A stretch of DNA of 64,000 nt, taken from positions 1 to 64,000 of the forward strand of contig JAPZTL010000009.1 of NCBI GenBank assembly GCA_027532825.1, read 5' to 3'. Position 1 is the stretch's first letter. Each line of letters opens with the position of its first letter. The position numbers and the translations under genes were made by a program. Origin of the DNA: Silanimonas sp021297925 (GTDB taxonomy: Bacteria; Pseudomonadota; Gammaproteobacteria; Xanthomonadales; Xanthomonadaceae). Below are positions 18,173 to 24,589 of this stretch, one piece after another. The notes below the pieces were generated by a model. It saw only the letters and a list, made by a program, of their open reading frames with translations. It had not been told where the DNA came from and searched no databases.

Positions 18173-18441
18173 TCCGCACCGTGATCTGCGCCAAGCACGG
18201 CGTCGAAGCCCCTGCCCTGACCTTCGCCCCTTGGCCCGGCCCGCTCGGGAAGCGGGTGTTCCAGTCGATCGGCGAACCGGCGTGGAAGGAGTGGCTCGCC
18301 CACCAGACCATGCTGATCAACGAGAACCGCCTGTCGCCGATGGACCCGAAGCACCGGGCCTTCCTCGAAGGCGAGATGGAGAAGTTCCTCTTCGGCGGCG
18401 GCGCCGAGAAGCCGGCCGGCTACGTGCCGCCGGAGGGCTGA
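18169..18441 (+). CDS. yggX: Probable Fe(2+)-trafficking protein
   Basis: A 90-residue protein matching YggX along its length. The conserved blocks include the N-terminal cysteine segment, PGPLGKRVFQSI, WKEWLAHQTMLINE, LSPMDPKHRAFLE and a final GYVPPEG. YggX protects Fe-S proteins from oxidative damage and is regularly next to mutY. It overlaps mutY by four bases and the convergent lipoprotein gene by 22. Confidence 0.95.
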   Translation: MIRTVICAKHGVEAPALTFAPWPGPLGKRVFQSIGEPAWKEWLAHQTMLINENRLSPMDPKHRAFLEGEMEKFLFGGGAEKPAGYVPPEG

Positions 18442-18893
18442 CGCGACTCCGGGTCGGGCGCCCTCTCCACCGGCTGGACCGCGCCGCGGGCGGCGCGCTC
18501 CGCCTCCCGCAGGGCCTTCCCGTCGACCGGACGGATCTCCCGGATCCGGCACCGGTCTCGACCGGCCAAAACCTCGTCGAAGCGGACCGACACCCGGCCG
18601 AGGCTCGAGGTCAGGCCGATCGCGGGCTGCCAGGACAATTCGCGACACGGGGCGTCCACGCGCAGCAGCCAGGCCTCCGACGGCCCGGTCCAGACCGCAA
18701 GCACCTCGTCACCAAGCACGGTGAAACCGCTGGCCCGGAAGAAGCGGAAGCTGCCGACGGGTTCGCCCGCCGCCGCCGCGTAGCGGGCGAGCGCCGCGGC
18801 CTGCCGCTCGGCGGGGCCGGGCGTGGCACAGGCAACGAGCCCCGCAGCCAGCAGCATCAGGGCGGATGGGCGGATGGACGGGGGACGGTTCAT
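18420..18893 (-). CDS. DUF6491-like lipoprotein
   Basis: A 157-residue predicted lipoprotein (LVACAT lipobox near residue 20). Its mature part, with GSFRFFRASGFTVLGD, W-S-E-AWLLRV and DRCRIREIRPVD, resembles the DUF6491 proteins common in Xanthomonadales. GAGGAG six bases before the ATG at 18893 fixes the start. Its 3' end overlaps yggX tail-to-tail. Confidence 0.75.
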   Translation of the reverse strand: MNRPPSIRPSALMLLAAGLVACATPGPAERQAAALARYAAAAGEPVGSFRFFRASGFTVLGDEVLAVWTGPSEAWLLRVDAPCRELSWQPAIGLTSSLGRVSVRFDEVLAGRDRCRIREIRPVDGKALREAERAARGAVQPVERAPDPESRQPSGGT

Positions 18894-19041
18894 GTCGATC
18901 TCCTCGCGGGTGCTGACCCATGCGACCACGGACCGGAGGGTCCGTTCCAGCCCTGCGGCCCGGGCTTCAGGTGGCGGCAAGGCTTGCCCCCGTCCGGGCC
19001 TGGTTGCTATGCTTCGCGGCCTTCGCCATCCGGCGCAAGAC

Positions 19042-19117
19042 GGCTAGGTAGCTCAGTTGGTAGAGCAGGGGATTGAAAATCCCCGTGTCGGGGGTTCGAT
19101 TCCCTCCCTGGCCACCA
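19042..19117 (+). tRNA. tRNA-Phe (GAA)
   Basis: A complete 76-nt cloverleaf with encoded CCA. The 7-bp acceptor stem GGCTAGG pairs with CCTGGCC (one G-U), the anticodon stem GGGGA/TCCCC encloses loop TTGAAAA (anticodon GAA), and the T arm has GGTTCGATT. G15 and C48 are both present. Its 3' 51 bases are repeated at 46117-46167, marking it as the integration site of the island. Confidence 0.97.
19067..19117 (+). repeat. attL: tRNA-Phe 3' end, element-supplied copy
   Basis: Identical over 50 of 51 positions to 46117-46167. The copy covers the anticodon stem through the encoded CCA and keeps the tRNA functional after integration. The single difference is C at 19089 versus A at 46139. Confidence 0.92.
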
Positions 19118-19125
19118 TATAAAAC

Positions 19126-19163
19126 AAGGGCTTGCGAGAAATCGCAGGCCCTTTTTCTTTTTG
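19126..19163 (+). terminator. Rho-independent terminator after tRNA-Phe
   Basis: Stem AAGGGCTTGCGA / TCGCAGGCCCTT (19126-19137 with 19142-19153, one G-U pair, loop GAAA) followed by a T-rich tail. A closely similar hairpin follows the displaced tRNA fragment at 46177-46202, so the element appears to have carried tRNA tail plus terminator. Confidence 0.88.
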
Positions 19164-19172
19164 GGCCGAAAT

Positions 19173-19198
19173 CTGGTTGCCGTTCGGTTGCCGTTTGT
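19173..19198 (+). repeat. Putative integrase arm-type site, left end
   Basis: A 26-base sequence made of GGTTGCCGTT twice with a one-base spacer, identical to 45982-46007 and in the same orientation. Tandem short repeats at both ends of an element, about 55 bases inside attL and 110-135 bases outside the core on the attR side, fit arm-type binding sites of a tyrosine integrase. Confidence 0.6.
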
Positions 19199-19435
19199 AT
19201 CTGCCTGCTTCGCAGGATGCGGATACACACCCCGAGCCCTCGATTTACACCAACCTCGCTTTCTTGGAGGCGGGTTCATCGGAGTCTTCCGATCACAGGC
19301 GGTGGCATGAGGGATGCCAGTTAGGCGCGTTCACGCGGCTCGAGGCACGCGATATCTCCACCAAGCCCCTTGGCAAAGGTGCAGCAGCCGGGCAGCGATG
19401 TGCACAGGCGCCCGGCCGAGCGTCCTTGGTGGGAT

Positions 19436-19708
19436 TTATGCCTTGTAGCGCTTGTAGAGCTTGTAGGCCCCAAAGCCGATGCAGGCCGCCGCCACCGGAG
19501 CTGCAGCAACGGCCACCAGCCCAACAGCCATTCCGCCGCCGACGGTGCCACCGATCGCCGCCAGTCCCGACGTGATGCCCGCCGCCCCAAGGCCAGAAAC
19601 CGAGCCTGCAGCGGCAACAGTCGCGATTGCTCCGCCGCCGCCGACAACGGCGCCGGCTCCTGCGGAAATCGCTTCGCCCTTTCCGCCGGATTGATTGTCC
19701 TTACTCAT
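19436..19708 (-). CDS. Small Gly/Ala-rich membrane-active protein
   Basis: A 90-residue protein. A short polar start (MSKDNQSGGKGE) is followed by about 65 residues almost wholly Gly, Ala, Val, Ser and Ile with G-spaced patterns (GGTVGGGMAVGLVAVAAAP), and a basic tail YKLYKRYKA. This is a glycine-zipper-like composition seen in small pore-forming or bacteriocin-like proteins and in some defence-associated effectors. No processing or immunity gene is adjacent. AGGACG lies upstream of the ATG. Function unassigned. Confidence 0.65.
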   Translation of the reverse strand: MSKDNQSGGKGEAISAGAGAVVGGGGAIATVAAAGSVSGLGAAGITSGLAAIGGTVGGGMAVGLVAVAAAPVAAACIGFGAYKLYKRYKA

Positions 19709-19968
19709 GTCGCTCGTCCTGTTGATGGTGGAGACGCGACCATACCCGAAAGCACTGAGAAGGCGATCCGCATCGGATCGAGCGCGGGCGCTAGGGCAAA
19801 CCGTTGACGCCCCCTCTGGAGGAAGGTTGCCATCGCTCTAAACTGACCGGGCGCCGCCGAATCGGGCAAGGGCAGAGGCGATAGCCTTAAGGCCCGGTGC
19901 TTCGGCCAGACGCTGGCGACACAGTCAAAACTCGCCTCCCGCGCCGCCATCGATACTGACAGCACCGA

Positions 19969-21111
19969 ATGACGCTCACTCTCGATTTCAGCCGCAGCCA
20001 AGCCGCCGTTCGGTCACTCGAGACCTGGGAAACGCAGCTGAGCGTGCCTGCCAAGACTCTCCTGCACCATGCGTCTCGCGGGCACTTTCCAGTCTTTGTG
20101 CGCCCGCCGCTGATCACCTCGCAGTTCGCGCTGTTCCGCACGACGCCCGACGCGCGCCCACTGGACATACCGTCACCCCTCTTCGTGCCGAAGACCGAGC
20201 TGCTCGGCTTCGTGCCCGATGAAGCCGTGCTGAGTGATCTGATTCGCTCGGGCAAGTCGAACGTCGCAGCTTTTGCAGAACTGGCCTGCAAGAATCTCGG
20301 CTGGGACTCCCTACGCGGCCTCATCCCCAGCGCGCCTTACCAAGTGCTTCGGCCTGACGGTTGGCGCTTGGGGGCCTTTCAGTTCGTGGATGCACTGGAT
20401 GAACCGGAAGCAGAGGTCTCCGAACTCACCCCGATCGACGGCCAAGCTGCCCGGCAACATGGGTTTGTGGTAACGCCCGACGACCTCGTCATCCGCGATC
20501 GAGACATCGAAGCCTTCCTGGAGAGTCTCCACACACATCGCTTCATCAGCGACCTATTCGACAACGAACGGTTCGCCGATCCGCTGCCAGCCTATGTTTC
20601 AGGCAAGTTAAGCAACATCATCGAAGCGAATACTGTTCTCTGGCGTGACTTCGACCATGCGGATAGAGAAGGCATCAAGCGCAAGCGGAAGGGAACGCGC
20701 GAGTTTCTGGACGACGAGTTCCGATCCTTGTGCGACAAGAAAGCAACAGCCAACACCTTGACTGCATTTGCGGCTGAGGTTTGCGACCCATCCCTCGTGC
20801 CGTCCGCAAAGCGACGCAAGACGTGCGTTACACCCGACCTATTGGCGCTGGTCACGGCGGCGAAACTGTTCTGGTCTCCTGACTGGGTGGATCTCAAAAA
20901 GCCCGAGACCCATCCGTCGAGGGAGATCGTCGAGTCCGTGCTTAGGCTGATGGGGATGAATGCGCGCAACGCAGCCGCCCGCGGCGCAACGGTGGTTCGC
21001 CCCGAGGGGGCAGTGGCCGGGAAGAAAGTCGTGTCGACCCACTTCTTCAAGCCTAGGGTGGAGCGGTCGTTCTTCAACAACACGCAACGCGCATCCAAGC
21101 CGATCGCCTGA
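19969..21111 (+). CDS. Island protein of unknown function
   Basis: A 380-residue protein without a recognised domain. It has a basic middle segment (GIKRKRKGTREFLDDEF), acidic patches, and no signal or membrane helix, so it is probably cytoplasmic. It stands alone between the Gly-rich protein gene (divergent) and the AlpA gene (same strand). The long frame, codon pattern and lack of a stronger competing frame support it as a real gene. Accessory cargo of the island. Confidence 0.65.
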   Translation: MTLTLDFSRSQAAVRSLETWETQLSVPAKTLLHHASRGHFPVFVRPPLITSQFALFRTTPDARPLDIPSPLFVPKTELLGFVPDEAVLSDLIRSGKSNVAAFAELACKNLGWDSLRGLIPSAPYQVLRPDGWRLGAFQFVDALDEPEAEVSELTPIDGQAARQHGFVVTPDDLVIRDRDIEAFLESLHTHRFISDLFDNERFADPLPAYVSGKLSNIIEANTVLWRDFDHADREGIKRKRKGTREFLDDEFRSLCDKKATANTLTAFAAEVCDPSLVPSAKRRKTCVTPDLLALVTAAKLFWSPDWVDLKKPETHPSREIVESVLRLMGMNARNAAARGATVVRPEGAVAGKKVVSTHFFKPRVERSFFNNTQRASKPIA

Positions 21112-21225
21112 TCCAAATCACGCGATCGCGAAGAAGTCAAGCGTTATCGCCCTAACGCACGACGGTCGTCCGGGCCCGTCCGAGGATGTCCTCGCTGCAA
21201 GCCGCAGCGACTTCCCGAGACTCCG

Positions 21226-21636
21226 ATGCTCCAGACGACTTTTCCCCACCCCAGCCGCCGCAAGGCCCGGGCTGTCGATCTCCCTCCTTCTACCCCCACC
21301 CCGGACCTGACGGTCGAGAAGCTGCTCTGGCTGGTCGAAGAGCGGGTCATGTCCCGCTTGGACACGATCATTCACGAGATCAAGTCGCTCGACACCCGTT
21401 CCCCGGGGGCCGGGTCCACGTCCCACCGTGCGATCCGCCTGCCGGAGGTCCTCCGACTGCTGGCCATCTCGAAGAGCACGCTCTACGAACGCCTCAATCC
21501 GAAATCGGTGTTCCACGACCGCGACCTTCCCCGCCCGTTCAAGCTCGGCGGTTCCGAACGCTCCCCGTCGGTGTGGTGGGCGTGGGAAGTGGCTGCGTAC
21601 CTCGAACACAAGTCGGCCTCGCGGGCCACGCACTAA
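21226..21636 (+). CDS. AlpA-family helix-turn-helix regulator/excisionase
   Basis: A 136-residue protein. The C-terminal half has the AlpA pattern: RLPEVLRLLAISKSTLYERL (helix-turn-helix), then FPRPFKLG-like DLPRPFKLGG and a tryptophan-containing WWAWEVAAYLE. AlpA proteins act as excision/activation factors for tRNA-integrated islands. The N-terminal 65 residues are polar and of unknown role. It begins the plus-strand set with a small protein, the DUF3987 gene and a terminator. Confidence 0.82.
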   Translation: MLQTTFPHPSRRKARAVDLPPSTPTPDLTVEKLLWLVEERVMSRLDTIIHEIKSLDTRSPGAGSTSHRAIRLPEVLRLLAISKSTLYERLNPKSVFHDRDLPRPFKLGGSERSPSVWWAWEVAAYLEHKSASRATH

Positions 21637-21646
21637 GGAGAACGAC

Positions 21647-21964
21647 ATGAAGACCACGCCGAATTCCAACGCCATCGCTAACGAAAGCTACGCAAGCAAA
21701 GTAGCACGCGTCAAAGCCGCGCTTGAAGCGCTGCAGCCCCAGCCGAAGCACGAGAACACCGAGCTGATCTCCGACGTCTATGAGGTGCTCGTCAGGAAGA
21801 TGGGCCAGAAGGTGACCCGTCGCGACATCCTGAAAAAGCTGAATGAGATCGGCATCAAGCTGCATCCCGCCAAGTTCAAGGAGCTGTTCGATATCGAGAA
21901 GGCGAAGCGGCAGTCCCAGAGTGCAGCTGATACTGCCGCCCACCAGAACGGGAGCGACGAATGA
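21647..21964 (+). CDS. Small island protein of unknown function
   Basis: A 105-residue polar protein started at the ATG at 21647 because AAGGAG lies seven bases upstream. Residues about 40-85 (ISDVYEVLVRKMGQKVTRRDILKKLNEIG) could form a winged-helix-like unit. ATGA overlap with the DUF3987 gene indicates joint translation and perhaps joint function in replication or mobilisation. Confidence 0.7.
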   Translation: MKTTPNSNAIANESYASKVARVKAALEALQPQPKHENTELISDVYEVLVRKMGQKVTRRDILKKLNEIGIKLHPAKFKELFDIEKAKRQSQSAADTAAHQNGSDE

Positions 21965-23391
21965 ACATGCTCCCCCTCCCCCCGTATCCGATGGACGCCT
22001 TCCACTGCCTCACCCGGAACGCAGCGCGCGACGTGCAAGCGACCATCAAGGCCCCGGATGCCCTGATTGCCAGCTCCTTCCTGACCGCAATGTCGATCGC
22101 GTGCCAGAGCGAGGTCGATGTCGAGCTTCCCAGCGGCCAGATCCGTCCTGTCAGCTTGAACATCCTAACGATTGCCGACTCGGGCGAACGCAAAACGTCC
22201 ACCGACATGCTGGTTGCCGCGCCGATCTACGCACACGACAAGGCCGTTGCAGCGTCGTACAAGGTCGAGATGGCGCGCTACGTCGAAGACTACCGCTGCT
22301 GGAAAATGATTGAGAAGGCAATCGAACGAGAACTGGCCAAGGCCGTGTCGCGCAACGAAGACCTGGAGCCGCACAAGGACGCCATGCGGGCGCACATCGC
22401 GAAGATGCCCAAGAAGCCGGAGCGTGCACGATTGCTCTACCAGAGCGTGACCGAGCGGCCGATCATGGGAGCGCTCGATGGCGACGGCAAATCCATCGCG
22501 ATCGTCAGCGACGAGGGGGAGATCGTCTTGAAGGGCGGTGCCATGGCAAACATCGGACTCCTGAACAAAGCGTGGGACGGCGCTGCACTGATCACGTTCG
22601 ATCGCGCTGACGAAACGATCGAAGTCACGAATCCCCGGGTGACCGTCAGCTTCATGGTGCAGAGCGAGGTTTTCGACGCCTTCTTGGAGAGCCGTGGCAA
22701 AACGGTGCGCTCCTCGGGCCACCTTGCACGCTACTTGGTGTCCAGGCCGGACTCCACGCAAGGGTTCCGTTTGATCCCGCCCTGGGAGCAGCCGCGCATC
22801 TACTTGCCAGCGTTCCACGAGCGGCTGACGACACTTCTGTGCGCAGGACGGTCGCAAGGCAATGAAGTCAAGCGCAAGGTGCTGACGTTCTCGCCCGAAG
22901 CACGAGAACACTGGATCCGGACTGCGAACTACCTCGAGCAGCAGCTGGTGCAAGGGGGGCGTCTCGCGAGCATTCGCGACTTCGCCTCGAAAGGCATGGA
23001 GATTGCCAGCCGCATCGCGGCGGTTCTCCATCACTTCAATAACGAAGAGGGAGCGATTACGCACGACACCCTGATTCGCGCAATTCAGATCGCCCAGTGG
23101 CATCTCGATGAGTTCCTGCGGCTGTTCGGTGACAGCGCAGATGTTCCGCAGGTTCAACGGGATGCCGCCGCCGTATTCACCTACCTGCACAGGAAGTACT
23201 ACACGTTCGGGCTGATGAGTGCGTACCGCCATGACGTCAGCAAGAACGGCCCGGTACGTCACTGCGGTCGGTTCAATGTGGCCTTGATGCACCTCGCGCA
23301 AGCTGGTGCGGTGTACCTGCCGGAAACCGGCAAGCAAAAGCGCACAATCTGGCTGCAGCAGCAGGCCTTCGGCGGGACGACGGCGCACTAG
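21961..23391 (+). CDS. DUF3987 (YfjI-like) protein
   Basis: A 476-residue protein resembling the DUF3987/YfjI proteins found on many integrative elements and prophages. Visible features are LNILTIADSGERKTST (a Walker-A-like loop with the usual Ser/Gly spacing altered to DSGERKTS) and IVSDEGEI as a Walker-B-like segment. The family is thought to act in element replication but this is not proven. It lies downstream of the AlpA gene and is followed by a strong terminator. Confidence 0.8.
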   Translation: MNMLPLPPYPMDAFHCLTRNAARDVQATIKAPDALIASSFLTAMSIACQSEVDVELPSGQIRPVSLNILTIADSGERKTSTDMLVAAPIYAHDKAVAASYKVEMARYVEDYRCWKMIEKAIERELAKAVSRNEDLEPHKDAMRAHIAKMPKKPERARLLYQSVTERPIMGALDGDGKSIAIVSDEGEIVLKGGAMANIGLLNKAWDGAALITFDRADETIEVTNPRVTVSFMVQSEVFDAFLESRGKTVRSSGHLARYLVSRPDSTQGFRLIPPWEQPRIYLPAFHERLTTLLCAGRSQGNEVKRKVLTFSPEAREHWIRTANYLEQQLVQGGRLASIRDFASKGMEIASRIAAVLHHFNNEEGAITHDTLIRAIQIAQWHLDEFLRLFGDSADVPQVQRDAAAVFTYLHRKYYTFGLMSAYRHDVSKNGPVRHCGRFNVALMHLAQAGAVYLPETGKQKRTIWLQQQAFGGTTAH

Positions 23392-23425
23392 AGAACGCCG
23401 AAGCCCCTCACCGCGTAACGACCCT

Positions 23426-23454
23426 CGCCGCCCCAGTAATGGGGCGGCGTTTTT
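23426..23454 (+). terminator. Rho-independent terminator after the DUF3987 gene
   Basis: Perfect 10-bp stem CGCCGCCCCA / TGGGGCGGCG with loop GTAA and five Ts following. Ends the AlpA operon. Confidence 0.92.
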
Positions 23455-23463
23455 AGTGGATTC

Positions 23464-23499
23464 CGTGCGTCAGTGCCCCATTTGGGGCACTGACGCACG
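23464..23499. repeat. 36-bp perfect palindrome with 2-base centre
   Basis: Arms of 17 bases (CGTGCGTCAGTGCCCCA and its complement) separated by TT. No T-run follows on either strand, so it is not an obvious terminator. It lies between the converging DUF3987 and relaxase genes; a protein-binding or replication site is possible. Confidence 0.85.
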
Positions 23500-23551
23500 T
23501 TGCGCAGGCACCAAGACGCCGCGTTCTGCAAACGGCGAGGCTTGAATAGCC

Positions 23552-24295
23552 TCACCCAATGGGGGCGTCAGGGGCGTCAGGGGCGTCAGGAGCCGTCGGG
23601 CGCGCCGCCGCCAGTTGACGCCTCTCGTCCTTCCCAAGGCGCCTGATCTTGGCCTGCCCCAGGTGCCGCTCCGGTGGCCGTTCGACGCCCTGCTCTTTCA
23701 AGGTGCGGTAGTCGACAAAGTCCGTCCGCCCATACAGCGCGAGGTGCGCGTTCTGTATGTTCGCGACATGCCGACGCTTCGCAATCAGGTCGTCGCGCAG
23801 CTGCAGGCGATTCAGCCCTCCGCTCAGCTTCTTGCACCCGCCCCTATCGGGATGATCAGGGTTGTACCTAGTGAAGTACCGTTCCGGCGCCCGCTCGACA
23901 CCGTCCTGAGCGCGATCCGAGTACATGAGGTGAAGGTGCGGGTTCTCGCCGCCATCAATCGAAGCCTCAGGCGAGTGAACCGCGTACTGATAGGGCCTGC
24001 TCCCGATCAGGCCGGGAATCATGTCTTCGACGAGATTACGGAGTTGGCCATCTGTCATGCCTCGAGGAAGCGCGATGATCATCTCCCGGTACACAGCGCC
24101 GTTCGCTCGCTCGAACCTGTCTGCTGGTCGCCAAAACGCTCTCGGACTCTCTAGCGCCCATGACGGCATGTTGCCGTAACCTGAAAGAAGTAGATCGCCA
24201 CGGTTCCGGAATTCTTGCTGCCGTGCGATGTACTTCGAGTGCCTTTCCGCACTGCCTTTCCTTCCCGACTTTACTTCGACGTGATACGTAGACAT
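23552..24295 (-). CDS. MobA/MobL-type relaxase (MOBQ-like)
   Basis: A 247-residue single-domain nicking protein that would start transfer of the island. The N-terminus MSTYHVEVKS with the basic K-G-S-A-E-R-H-SKYIARQ segment and the three-histidine metal site (AVHSPE and NPHLHLM, H107, H120, H122) fit the family; Y4 or Y22 could be the nucleophile. It lacks the C-terminal primase or other extensions of plasmid MobA. The ATG at 24295 is preferred over one at 24349, which lies inside a terminator hairpin. The C-terminus is a PDA repeat made by three 9-base tandem units (23562-23588). Confidence 0.8.
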   Translation of the reverse strand: MSTYHVEVKSGRKGSAERHSKYIARQQEFRNRGDLLLSGYGNMPSWALESPRAFWRPADRFERANGAVYREMIIALPRGMTDGQLRNLVEDMIPGLIGSRPYQYAVHSPEASIDGGENPHLHLMYSDRAQDGVERAPERYFTRYNPDHPDRGGCKKLSGGLNRLQLRDDLIAKRRHVANIQNAHLALYGRTDFVDYRTLKEQGVERPPERHLGQAKIRRLGKDERRQLAAARPTAPDAPDAPDAPIG

Positions 24296-24320
24296 CTGAG
24301 CACTACCCTTTCTTGAACTA

Positions 24321-24356
24321 GAAATAGAAAAAGCCGATGGTTTCGCCATCGGCTTT
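24321..24356 (-). terminator. Rho-independent terminator on the minus strand
   Basis: Stem AAAGCCGATGG / CCATCGGCTTT (24330-24340 with 24346-24356), 5-base loop, followed on the minus strand by a T-rich tract. It separates the hsd operon from the relaxase gene. Confidence 0.85.
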
Positions 24357-24390
24357 CGACTGGTTCTGAGTGTTGGAATGCTTCGACTTC

Positions 24391-24410
24391 GTGGAAACGG
24401 TAAGTGCGCG
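24391..24410 (+). other. Candidate oriT nic region (IncQ-like)
   Basis: The sequence GGAAACGGTAAGTGCGCG closely resembles the nic region of IncQ/MOBQ plasmids (AAACCGGTAARTGCGCCCT type), matching TAAGTGCGC before diverging. It lies about 100 bases upstream of the relaxase start, the usual place. No convincing inverted repeat precedes it, unlike in RSF1010, so the call is tentative. Confidence 0.5.
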
Positions 24411-24589
24411 TAGATCTCTCCCCCCTATATCTGGGGAGTGGATCACATCACTTGAACCTGTCTTCCTACCCCTTCAACAGCACCTCACTCACAAGGTAGT
24501 ACTGAGCGAGTAACTTTTTACTCATCAGGCCTAGAGCATGAGTCAGCACTGATTCCTTCACCAGGCACTGCACTCGGGACTACAAGAAC

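Larger units (their letters stand above)
19118..19435. other. Left end of island, no gene seen
   Basis: No convincing coding region. It holds a terminator just after tRNA-Phe, one copy of the putative integrase arm repeat (19173-19198), and then unremarkable sequence up to the stop of the minus-strand small protein gene. Confidence 0.6.

Noticed and set aside
19132..19575. Plus-strand frame across the tRNA terminator and left arm site
   Set aside because: It runs through the terminator and repeat region and overlaps the minus-strand small protein gene; composition is not protein-like.
24296..24349. Upstream ATG extension of the relaxase
   Set aside because: That ATG lies in the stem of a minus-strand terminator; the family motif begins at the ATG at 24295.
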